A stretch of 64,000 bases of DNA from Amanita rubescens (Eukaryota; Basidiomycota; Agaricomycetes; Agaricales; Amanitaceae): NCBI GenBank assembly GCA_015039365.1, contig WION01000061.1, positions 124,001 to 188,000 of the forward strand. The letters run 5' to 3'. Shown in pieces: positions 51,283-64,000 of this stretch; the stretch's first letter is position 1, and every line of letters begins with the position of its first letter. The translations under genes and the position numbers were made by a program. The notes below the pieces were generated by a model. It was not told the origin of the DNA. It saw only the letters and a list, made by a program, of their open reading frames with translations, and made no database searches.

Positions 51283-51689
51283 TGACGAAGAAGACAGGTC
51301 TACGCGAGAGCGTGTCCACAGCATGAGCAGGTGCAATAGCTTACCTATTGCGATATGATCTTAGCACTACCCTTCGGCGTAGTAGTGATAGTAAGAGGAA
51401 GAGAATGGATTGTCCTATTCTACGATACAGGACAGGTTTATATACTAAGAAAGAACAAATATGTGTCTACATATGTGTAAGCGTATAGTATAGATGGGAA
51501 GATATGGCGTGCTAAGCACACCATAAGATGTGATCATGAGTCTATCATGATGTCACCATGATATCATAATGAAGTCATTATGATGTCATCTCTATGTCAT
51601 ACATAAAGGATGACGCGAGCGATATGAGTAACATTGATTGTAGTCAATCAGTAGTTAATCATTCTATAAATATAATTCTATATTTAACA
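51283..51689 (-). repeat. Copia B 5' LTR
   Basis: 407 bp. Contains the minus-strand TATATAAA promoter box and the same TGACATCA-type motifs as the A LTR. Differs from the A LTR at a few positions near its outer end (GACTACAATCA for GACTATGATCA). Confidence 0.95.
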
Positions 51690-54259
51690 ATAATATCCGA
51701 AAGCAAAGGGAAGAAAGAGAACAAGAAAGACGTGACAATTATCGTAGACAACGCGATGATTGGAAAAAGGGTCAAGGAATTGATAAACAGTCTCATCTAC
51801 GAGATCAATTCAAACGTCAAATGAGTGATATGTTTAAGAAACGTAAAACTCCTGAACCCTTTAGACGTACTCCCTCTCCACAAATTAAAGAGGAGACTCC
51901 TGTTCCTTCTAGGCCAATAACACCGATACCATATGTATCTAGGCCACCTTCGCCTCGTAGTCCTATGAATGAAGATAATCCCTTCTCTTTGAATCAAAGA
52001 GATCATGATGAAATAGAAAACCCATTTATGACGGATCGAGAATTTGATCAATTTGAACAACGTCAAAGAGATCGTTTTAGAGAATTTGCTCAGAGACCTA
52101 GACCTCCTCCACCGATCATATCTGATCCTGGTCCACCCTCTGTACAAATAGGTCCTCGCCGTTCTGGTCGTTTTCCAGTTCCAAGGGTACAAAGAGACAA
52201 CGCATATGGAGATAAAACTCCTGCACAGATAGAAGCGGAAATTCAGCAAAAGCGAGATGCTTTAAGAGAGCAGTTAAAAGATAAAACTCCGAGTTCTTCG
52301 ACTCAGGATCCACCGTCAGCAGACAGGAACCCTGATAGAATGAATGAATCTGCTTCTCTACTCAAAGAAATCTTCGCTTTAAAATCTGAATTAAAATCTG
52401 CAGAACATGATCATTTAACTCGAATGATTAATGAATCTGGAAATGAATTCCTTCATTTTCTTCTAAAAGCGGCTGTCCCCCTTGTGGATAATATTCCATA
52501 TGACTATAGAGATATATCTAAAATGCGCTCCAGTAATCCTCAATTGTATAAACAATGGAAGATTGCAATGGATGACGAATTTAAATCTCTTCAATCTAGA
52601 GATATTTGGGAGTTAGTTGATCTTCCAAAAGGACGAAACCTAATCAGATGTCGTTGGGTTTTCGACTTAAAAACCGATGGACGCAAAAAAGCTCGCGTCG
52701 TAGCTAAAGGTTTTAGTCAACGTCCCGGATTAGATTACGACGAAACATTCTCGCCTGTAGCGAGATATGAAACAATCCGAATACTTCTGGCCACATCAGT
52801 GCTTGAAAACTGGGATATACAAGCCCTAGATGTAAAAACTGCCTTCTTATATGGCGATCTTGATGAAGATATTTACATGGCCCAGCCAGAAGGTTTCGTT
52901 GTAAAAGGACAAGAATCTAAAGTATATAGGCTGAGGAAAGCCATATATGGATTGAAACAGGCATCATATGCCTGGAATAAACAAGCTGATAAATCGTTGA
53001 AATCATTGCATTTTGAACGATGCTTGTCTGATTCTGGCGTTTACGTTCGTAAAGGCAAGAATACTATCACGATATGCATACTGTATGTCGACGATATACT
53101 CTTTATGGGAAATGACGATTCCACCATCGTATCCATTAAAAAGAAATTTATGGAGATGTGGGAATGTCGTGATCTTGGAAAGATCAAAGAGTATCTCCGA
53201 ATCCAAGTCAATTACAACCGTGATTTAGGATTCTTAGTAATAGATCAAGGTCCTTATGCCTTGAAGGTTGTTAAGCGATTTGGACTTGAAGATTGCAAGT
53301 CTGTACGCACACCGTTACCTGCTGGGTATGCTCCTATAAAGAATGAAGGAGAATGCACACCACAGGAACGTTCTTATTATCAACAGATAATAGGATCCCT
53401 TCTATATCTCGCCTTAGGAACTAGGCCTGATATAATTTATGCAGTAATTTTGATGTCCCAATTTTCATCAAACCCGTCTCAAGAACACATTCAAAAGGCC
53501 TTGTATATAGTCAAATACATTGCTCATACCTTAAACGTCAAAATCGTTTATAGCGCCAAAGGCAATAATAAATTTAGAGCCTACGCTGATGCTGACTGGG
53601 CCGCTGATCGTAATACACGACGATCTATAAACGGTTATGTCTTAATGTTAGCTGGTGGTGTGGTAGCTTGGACGAGTAGAAAACAAAAGACTGTAGCTCT
53701 GTCTTCGACTGAAGCAGAATACATATCTTTATCAGATGCTGCACGACAAATTGCATGGGTTGAAAATCTATTTTACGAAATAGGTGCACCCATAAAAAGC
53801 ATCTTACTTAGCGTAGATAACCAAGGCGCTATATTTTGGGCACAAAATCCTGCACAAGAACATCGTTCCAAACATATCGATATTCGCTATCATTTCGTTC
53901 GCAAGTTGATCGAGACTAAAAAAGTAGTCCTCGAATATATACCAACCAATGAACAGAATGCGGATCTCATGACTAAGAATTTATCCTTTGAAAAGGTCAA
54001 ATTCTTTAGAGAACGATTGGGACTTTCTTTAGAAGAATATCCGACTTCTACAAATGCATTAATCAAAAGACCAGATCGATTAGAAACTGAGGAAATCCGT
54101 GATTTGACGAAATTAATTCTTGATTGGCAAAATCTTGAATTAGATGGAATTGATCGTCTATCACACAAGAAGTTGATGGAACTTCTTGATGGTCTCATTG
54201 ATCAACAAGAATCGGATATAGATCCCTTCTATGATGAGAACATCATAGACTTTAAATAA
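51690..54259 (+). CDS. Copia A gag-pol, 3' part (reverse transcriptase, RNase H), cut off by element B
   Basis: Continuation of 40275-43559 after the ATAAT duplication. The frame reads ATC CGA AAG CAA from 51695 and stays open to TAA 54259; the first internal ATG is at 51821. It carries the reverse transcriptase (CRWVFDLKTDG, YVDDILFMG) and RNase H (TEAEYISLS) domains, nearly identical to B. Without an upstream start it is unlikely to be translated on its own. Confidence 0.92.
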
Positions 54260-54282
54260 AAGGATATCTAAGCGAAGGGGTG

Positions 54283-54689
54283 TGTTAAATATAGAATTAT
54301 ATTTATAGAATGATTAACTACTGATTGACTATGATCAATGTTACTCATATCGCTCGCGTCATCCTTTATGTATGACATAGAGATGACATCATAATGACTT
54401 CATTATGATATCATGGTGACATCATGATAGACTCATGATCACATCTTATGGTGTGCTTAGCACGCCATACTTTCTCATCTATACTATATGCTTACACATA
54501 TGTAGACACATATTTGTTCTCTCTTAGTATATAAACCTGTCCTGTATCGTAGAATAGGATAATTCATTCTCTTCCTCTTACTATCACTACTACGCCGAAG
54601 GGTAGTGCTAAGATCATATCGCAATAGGTAAGCTATTGCACCTGCTCATGCTGTGGACACGCTCTCGCGTAGACCTGTCTTCTTCGTCA
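54283..54689 (+). repeat. Copia A 3' LTR
   Basis: 407 bp, matching 38418-38824 by eye, followed by the GTCGT target duplication at 54690-54694. Confidence 0.95.
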
Positions 54690-54814
54690 GTCGTTGCGGA
54701 CTGGCACTCTTCGATTTCTCGCCGAACAACGAGGTTCATCAGAAGGTGCAGGCAGATAAGAGTCTGCAGGTGGAGTGCTGGACGTTTTATGGTAAGTCGC
54801 AGCTGTTTCCGGGG

Positions 54815-57800
54815 TTATCGAGGTCGCTGAATCCGATGTTGACGTCGGCGTAGCGCGAAATTTGATTGCGGATCGGCTAGAGCGCTTTGAAGCGTTTTCT
54901 CTCCTAGAAGATGAGCTGGCATCATGCCAGTGTTCCCTATGCCTCCAGAACGTTCAGGTGGTCCATTAGGATCGTCTCCATCGTCGTCACCATCGTTTGT
55001 CACATCCAGAAGGTCTTGAAGGTCAACAGATGAGTCTGAGTCACATTCTGGCTCAATCTGCTCTGAGGTGTAATGATTATAAGCAGACAGAGGGGAAACA
55101 TCACTTACTTCCTGTTATTAATGCAAAGAACTTTGTTGAGACTGTCTTTTTGATAATAGTATGTCACCAACTTTCTGTTGTTCATTGAGTTGCATATGTT
55201 TGATAAGCTGCACAAACATTAATGTTGCTTACTTTCTTTAAGCAGGTCAAGTGTGATGTGAAGCAGTGTTATATTACTCACTCCCTGTCCATGAGAAGCT
55301 GGATTGACAAGTTTGCTTGCAATGATAGATTAACTCACTTGCTGATGCACAATAAGATCATTTACCAAAAATCAAAATTGAATCATGTCACTCACTTCCT
55401 GTAGATTATGGGACAAGTAGGGACAAGATTCCTGATCACAAAAGGAAGGATTTCTCACAAACTGTTGTCATGAAATGAGATGTGAGATCTATGCTAGTTC
55501 AATGTCACTCACCCACTGATATTAATGTCTTCAGATCCTGCCAGCAAGAAGAAGGTGACAACTCACCTGTGTTTCACTCAGTTGTTCATTGGCCATCTGA
55601 AACATGATTAATCTTGTTCTCATGTGAGGGCATTTGAGTGTTACTTACCTCCCAATGAACTGTTACAAGTATTTATCATTCCATATAAGCCCACCTACCT
55701 CACTGTCCACCTATTGCCATTTAACCTTTCCAATGCTAATGTGCAGTTTAAAGAAAATGCATACCCAGAGATGTGGAAATTTTGAGAAAACTATGAGAAT
55801 GACATCATCCCATGTCCAATGTTTATGTTTCAGAACATGTCTGAACAATGTTGATGTTAGTAAGTGACATGTTGAATGGGACCCTCACTGAAATGCAGAT
55901 TTAACACAAAGGTCAAGATTATTCATCTGTGTTGAAACAAACAGCTGATGTATGCCGCCATCATCTATTGCATCAGCAGTTTGCTGAGTTAATTCAGCAC
56001 AATTCTTCTCTGGTAAATCCATGTCTATGGAACAACATTACACCAATTTTTCATGAAGAAATAAACCCCCATCACTCTCACCTTCCAATTGCACATATGC
56101 CTTGGGAGGATATTTGGTATCCAAAACTTTAGGAAGATAAACTTTCTGAAAAGTGATTTCAGCAATTTCACTGGCTCTCTTCCACTTATCTTCATCCTTT
56201 GCATCAGGCAAGTTGACAAATTCAGTGGCTATTTGACCATCAAATTTAGTGAATATAACCACCAAAGCAACTGTAAAGGAAATATTTACTAGTCAGTACA
56301 AGTAGATTTTGTGGCAAGTTGGCCAATGGAAAGGAGTTAACAGTAGTTAAGGGTAAACAATATCCCCAAAACCAACAAGTTACAAGATGAGATATGATAG
56401 GACTTGCCTCTGCCTGTCCCTTTATTGAAGAATTCAAGTTCTGCAGGTAGAATGGGACAAGGGCTGTCCATGGGTATACAGTACCTACAGAATGCCAGGT
56501 CAGACAGTACTGTAAAGAGATAAAGCAAGATACCAAATTACATGCAACTGGTTCTTCAGCTCAGTTTCTGCAGACTTCTTTTCAATGAACTTCCAGGCAA
56601 TCTCCAATTCCTCAGTTGAACCAGATTCAAAACCCTGTGAGTCATGGAAGACAAAGTTACTTCCAGGGTGTGTAATTTGATGCCAAATATCATGCATGCC
56701 TCTCTGTTATCATTGCATGTAAATGGGTACATCCCTGCACCATTATTAGTGTTTCTATTTCCAGTCTCTCAGGACCGAAAAAGACCGGAACTGGACCGGA
56801 CCAGGACCGATTTGGACCGGACTGCAGTCTCAGGTCTTAGGAGGTCCAAGGGCAGTCCGGTTCCGGTCTTTTTAAATTTTTAAAATCAAAAAAACTGCAA
56901 AAGACCGGTCTAGACCGGTCCTAGACCGCTAATTGTCACATGTGACCAACACAGTCATGTTCTCCTATATTTTAGCTTTTTTTTGAGTATTGAAACATAA
57001 AAAACAGTTGAGATTTGAGTTCACAGTAGTAAAGTTTGTCAAAAGTTATATATAACATGTGAATTTTGAAATCATCTGTTGTTGCAACACTCCAGGTAAG
57101 GTATTCTGAAATTAACTAATCTAGGTATGCTCTAGTACATCCAATGGAACATAGTTGAACAGTGGGAGGGTGAGGGTCAGCAACACTGGGCTTCATTCTC
57201 TCTTTGGTGATCTCTTTGGCAATCTCTTTGGCAATGTTTGGCAGTCTCCTGGCATCATTAAAAATGGTTTAATGTGGCTTATCTGGAGTGCAACTGGGTG
57301 TGAGATGATGTGAGGGGGTGGAGTGGGGTCTAATGGGACAAGCTGAGCAGTGGGAGGGTGAGGGTCAGCAACACTGGGCTTCATTCTCTCTTTGGTGATC
57401 TCTTTGGCAATCTCTTTGGCAATGTTTGGCAGTCTCCTGGCATCATCAAAAATGGTTTTATGTGGCTCATCTGAGTGCAGCTGGGTGTGAGAGGGTGTGA
57501 GAGGGTGAGGGTTAGGAACATATTGATATTTATGAAGTTTTGTAGTTTTAAATTGTTGTATGGGAGACATAGGGACATAGAAACTAATGTAAGGACTGGT
57601 CCAGACCAGTCCAAGACCGGTCCAGATCAGGACCAGTCCTGGACCGGTCTTAACCAGTCTTTTTTTTAAATTAAGACCGGTCTTGCGGTCTTAAGCGGTC
57701 CGGTTCCGGTCTTTTCGATATCAGGGACACCCTGAGACCGGTCCGGTTTCGGTCTTTCCAAAAAAGGAAAAAAAACCGGACCGGACCGGACCTTGAATCA

Positions 57801-58290
57801 CTAACCATTATCCAACTCACCCCAAGTGATGGCATCAAATGAATCACAGACTGTTCAAGCTGATTCCCTGCAAGAAACTCACAGTCAAAGGAAGCACAAA
57901 ACTCAGAGTGATTTACCATCTTTATCACATATGATGGGCTTTGTCCCCTTTGCTATGCCACAAACCTTCTCAAGGATGGTTGTCTTGCCTGCATTAGCCC
58001 TCCCAATGACAAGGATGCGAAAATGTGGGCATAGATAGTGTTCCCTGAGGATTTGAACATGTGTCTCATCAGGATCTGATATGTGTCAGTCAAGGATTAG
58101 CATTGTCATAGCAATCCTGAAACACATAAATTAATCTACTCAAAGAAGGTGCAGCAGTTGTAGCTGCCATGACTGATGTTGTGCCAGGAGCATGAGTTTG
58201 TGTGTGAGCTGCCTTACTTGCTGAATCCTGCTTAAATTTCTGGGCCAACTTTCCCAGCATTGAGCCAATAACATTTTTTTTTCCAGACAT
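54815..58290 (-). CDS. Basidiomycete-type P-loop GTPase, many exons
   Basis: ATG 58290. Exons 58290-58140, 58045-57917, 57867-57821, 56703-56534, 56484-56408, 56270-56082, 56024-55889 and 55840-55765 join in frame (975 nt, 325 codons). Next are a 12-nt exon 55710-55699, an exon ending at 55567, the single-codon series described separately, and a terminal exon from about 55056 to the stop at 54815. G-protein motifs: G1 GRANAGKTT, G3 HDSQG, G4 TKFD. VYLPKVL with KYPPKAY and QLFVSTQMNNLDLC follow, typical of an expanded Agaricomycete GTPase family of unknown cellular role. The tail is acidic (DGDDDGDD). Intron 3 holds a hAT-like element, and intron 5 uses a GC-AG donor (GCAAGT at 56407). A more upstream acceptor for exon 2 would break the frame. 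The copia A insertion lies about 125 bp past the stop. Core exons are secure; the 3' third is tentative. Confidence 0.7.
55103..55720 (-). other. Ladder of splice sites 3 nt apart: putative single-codon exons
   Basis: On the minus strand, eight 3' splice sites (seven ending CAG, one AAG) are each followed after exactly three bases by a donor. Donor positions (plus coordinates): 55507-55512, 55453-55458, 55390-55395, 55333-55338, 55276-55281, 55227-55232, 55166-55171 and 55103-55108. All but 55166 (GTTGGT) are GTGAGT, GTGAGA, GTAAGC or GTAAGT. The three-base exons are TGG, TTT, GAA, CAA, GGA, AAA, AAA and GAA. Intron lengths are 46-60 nt. Two more donors upstream (55561-55566 and 55643-55648) directly abut an AG with no exon between. 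In phase 0 the eight codons read W-F-E-Q-G-K-K-E and can continue into QIEPECDSD of the terminal exon if its acceptor is the second AG of CAGAG. Confidence 0.6.
56747..57803. mobile_element. Non-autonomous hAT-like element (1057 bp) in intron 3 of the GTPase gene
   Basis: Bounded by an 8-bp target duplication ACCATTAT (56739-56746 and 57804-57811). Ends are imperfect inverted repeats: TAGTGTTTC on the left, and TAGTGATTCAAGGTCCGG read inward from the right. An 8-bp duplication and a TAGNG-type end fit the hAT superfamily. Next to each end are arrays of GGACCGGTCC/ACCGGTCC words (about 56766-56935 and 57590-57790). The interior has a direct repeat of about 105 bp (57157 and 57345). It has no transposase. 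Removing element plus one target copy leaves a 52-nt intron with intact splice sites. Confidence 0.85.
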
Positions 58291-61640
<3,350 letters not shown>

Positions 61641-63150
61641 AGGCACGCTTGACCCTAGCTACACGTGCTGCCTCCACCAGGAGTGTAGACTCCGGCAACT
61701 CGCCACCACCTCAGCTTCGTAAGTTCTTCTCTGGCGTTTTCTCATTCTTCAAGTTACCCGTTTGCTCATTTACGGTTTTTATCTAGTCGGCTCAGGCCGT
61801 TCAACAACTTTCTGGCGGCTGGCCCTAAGCCCAACGCTCGGAAGTGACGGGCGACATCAGGAAAAACGGAGAACTCTGTTTAGCTCCGATTATACGTATA
61901 TAGGCAGAATTTGATCTAATTACGCCAGGATTAGATTAATTCACCCCCCCTATATTTTTGTCTAAGTTATGCTTAATAAGCATTAAAAGAACCACATTAT
62001 ACAAGATTTTACAGAATAAGTATTGGCATTTTCCTCGAGATCTCTCAGATTTACGATGACAAAACTAAATATATTGCTATTAAAGAGGGTATCTAGACTA
62101 TAACATACTGTGTTACTAACACAGGTGCTACGCTTACCCATACCGTTTACAGGTTCGCACGTTTGTAACAAATCTTATGGCCCACTGCGGGTCATCAACA
62201 ATGATTGAGTTGCGACAAAGAAAGGTTTGACACCCATTCCCATCGCGAGTTTTCCTGTCGTCCTCGTGTATCCATAGTCCTGGTATTAAGTGAGAAAGGG
62301 AGAAAAGAGGGTATTGACGATGTACGCAAGTTTAATTGAAAAGGGTTGAACGCAAGATGGGGAGCAAGACAGGTTACGTGCATGTCCAAGATACAAAGAG
62401 GGTCCTGGCAGGTCCTGGCAAAGGCGCGGAGGTGCAGCTAGCAAGGAGAGCAGAGACTGACGGCAATAGCATATTTGGAAGAAGAAGGCGCGCTTATGGT
62501 TGAGCCTAACGTCAGGGAGCCGCAGGTTGCCGAGACCAGTGGCGGAGTGAACAAGTATTAACGTAGATAGAGACCTCGTTGGAGGCTGATGGCGTGCGAT
62601 AGGGTGATATCAATACAGAGCATTTAGCAAGTGTTTTACGCTCACCAGAACCCGAGACTGCCTGCAAGCAGCCTCTCCCTTCCTCGGCTCTCTCAAGAGA
62701 ACGTGGGGGAGAATATCTCAAGTAAGCCATGACCGAGAAACTAGAGCGCATTCGAGGCACCCCTTCGCTTGCAACATGTCCCTTCCAAAAGCTTGACCGA
62801 CACACAAGTGGCAGAACTCGAAACTGGATGGTCTGATATCAATGATATGCTTAATGTTGTCAGCGAGAGAACAATGAGTGCCAAAAGAAGGGCGAACGTT
62901 CAAGTTCTGAACCGAGCGGGCACATCTCATTCGAGGTCTGGTTTTCCGGAGCAAACGTGAGTGAGGGGATGAAGCTACAGCCAGTGAATTCGTCATTCAC
63001 CTTATTGCATGGGCGATGGTGGGAGAAGCTGACAGCTTATTAGGAAGTTGAACATGTCACGTGACAAACAGAAGCAAATAGTGGACTTAACATTTTTGCG
63101 GATGATTCCCCTTGCACAGGGCGCTATTCTCGCTGATGACAAAAGCGCGA
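61641..63150. other. No recognised gene
   Basis: Mixed-composition spacer. Short frames on both strands around 62510-62996 have no family resemblance and contradict each other. I see no RNA gene. Confidence 0.4.
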
Positions 63151-63159
63151 GTCCTCATT

Positions 63160-64000
63160 GATGTCAACTCTTTTACTCTCGGTACTGTCGTTCCCACCTG
63201 CAGGGGTCGGATGTGGGTAACCGTAATGGAAGGAAAGACGGGAGTCGTCGAAAACTTGGAAGGCCCGGGCCAACGGGCGACTCCGTCAGCTGTCGCCTTC
63301 ACGAAACACGGAGAGTCTTCCTGCAAAACGTCAGGTGGTCGTTAACTCAGCTAATACCGTTTTTGCCTTCGGCCGCAAACGGTTGATCAGACATAGACAG
63401 AAATTCGTATGTTTCACCGTCATCTCCATAAATCAGACCACTCAGTCTTGATATAGTCCCCCAAGGGACTATTTGCCATGGTCCTAGTCAAGATGTGTGA
63501 TACTGCGAGTCAGTATATCAACAAACCAGTGAAGTAAGTCCTCGCCGATGAACCACGTCATCCGACACTTGAATCAGTCATGCAGCCGTAATGGTACCGG
63601 CCTACTTCAACGATGCTCAACGGCAGGCGACGAAAGGATGCCGGTCAAATCACTGGTCTCGAGGTTCTTCGTGTCATCAACAAACCTTACCGCCGCTGTG
63701 CTCGCTTATGGTCTAGACAAGCAGAAAGTGCCGTTATCGCTGTCTATGACCTTGGTGGTGTACCTTTGGTATCTCTACCCTCGAAATGCAGACGGATTCG
63801 TGAAGCTGCAGAAAAGGCGAAGATTTGCGCTTTCGGCGACTACCCAGGCGGAAATCAATTTGCCCTTCATCACTACGGATGCTACTGGGCCAAAGCACAT
63901 TAATACCAAGCTCTAAGGTCGCAGTTCGAGTCCCTTGTCGACCCCCTTATCCAACGAACCATTGACTCGTGCAAGAAGGTTCTGTGTCGAGATTAACGAG
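63160..64000 (+). pseudogene. Decayed mitochondrial Hsp70 (Ssc1-type) fragment, runs off the right edge
   Basis: Plus-strand pieces follow the order of mitochondrial Hsp70: VTVMEGKTGVVENLEG and TPSAVAFTKHGE (63220-63312); LPAKRQVVVNSANTVFAFGR (about 63318-63385); MVLVKMCDTASQYINKPVK (63478-63535, followed by GTAAGT); FNDAQRQATKDAGQITGLEV and LRVIN (about 63605-63680); AVIAVYDLGG; then a jump over much of the ATPase domain to RIREAAEKAKI and TTQAEINLPFITTDATGPKH (63790-63900). The frame changes several times, linker segments are missing, and an in-frame TAA follows KHINTKL. The intron donor shows a DNA-level copy. The functional chaperone gene must lie elsewhere. Confidence 0.75.

Larger units (their letters stand above)
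43557..51689 (-). mobile_element. Ty1/copia retrotransposon B (8133 bp, intact, nested in A)
   Basis: Inverted relative to A. LTRs are 43557-43963 (3') and 51283-51689 (5'), 407 bp each. Target duplication ATAAT occurs at 43552-43556 and 51690-51694. By eye the two LTRs are the same throughout. Primer-binding site, pre-gag ORF and an uninterrupted 1948-codon gag-pol are all present, so B has every part needed for autonomous movement and is the youngest insertion in the window. Confidence 0.96.
38418..54689 (+). mobile_element. Ty1/copia retrotransposon A (8.13 kb, interrupted by element B)
   Basis: Two 407-bp LTRs (38418-38824 and 54283-54689), beginning TG and ending CA, are flanked by a 5-bp target duplication GTCGT (38413-38417 and 54690-54694). 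Subtracting element B and its duplicated 5 bp leaves about 8134 bp. Internal order is primer-binding site, leader, small ORF, gag-pol, and a polypurine stretch (about 54270-54282, AAGCGAAGGGG). I found no difference between the two LTRs by eye, so insertion was recent. Before B arrived the pol frame would have been continuous. Confidence 0.95.

Noticed and set aside
58010..58030. Frameshift just before the GTPase P-loop
   Set aside because: It arises only if the acceptor at 58077 is used; the acceptor at 58046 (CTCAG) joins exon 1 to the P-loop exon in frame.
63905..63935. tRNA B-box-like word GTTCGAGTCCC
   Set aside because: It is the QFESLVD coding segment of the mtHsp70 fragment; no A-box or cloverleaf around it.

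Overview
The window looks like nuclear DNA of a filamentous basidiomycete, most likely an Agaricomycete. Evidence: genes are cut by many 46-60 nt introns with GTRAGT-type donors; there is an NB-ARC protein with a 42-residue TPR array; and several open frames resemble lineage-restricted Agaricomycete families. I cannot name the species. The region is accessory and transposon-rich rather than a housekeeping neighbourhood.

Layout. 1-7407 (-): Helitron replicase/helicase copy 1, running off the left edge, with one frameshift. 8685-10373 (-): a six-exon, 464-residue Tet-like 2OG-Fe(II) dioxygenase candidate. 10.9-15.6 kb: a minisatellite field holding a decayed Nup84/Nup107 fragment, a set of four hairpins and degenerate tandem repeats. 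15839-18272 (-): a 12-exon gene of unknown function. 18.4-19.4 kb: tandem repeats. 19781-20989 (+): a damaged gene of unknown function. 22984-27067 (+): an NB-ARC/TPR (NLR-like) gene with one frameshift, followed by an inverted duplicate of its own 3' end and a small divergent gene. 29188-36201 (-): an intact 2337-residue Helitron protein. 36.9-37.7 kb: another minisatellite. 38418-54689: a Ty1/copia element (A, +) with an almost identical copia element (B, -) nested inside its pol gene. Both have paired LTRs and 5-bp target duplications. 54815-58290 (-): a multi-exon P-loop GTPase gene with a 1057-bp hAT-like element in one intron. 58.3-64 kb: diverged repeats plus decayed fragments of a WDR5/Swd3-like WD40 gene and of mitochondrial Hsp70.

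How it fits together. Insertion order can be read directly: copia A landed just beyond the stop codon of the GTPase gene, and B then landed in A. Host-gene fragments (Nup84/107, WDR5-like, mtHsp70) lie between repeats. The WDR5-like and mtHsp70 fragments still show intron signals, which points to DNA-level duplication rather than retrocopying.

The most unusual structure is at 55103-55720, inside the GTPase gene. On the minus strand eight successive 3' splice sites are each followed, exactly 3 nt later, by a 5' splice site, with intron-sized spacers of 46-60 nt. Read literally this is a run of eight single-codon exons, or of recursive splice sites. The spacers do not obviously resemble each other, so the spacing of splice signals seems to be what is conserved.
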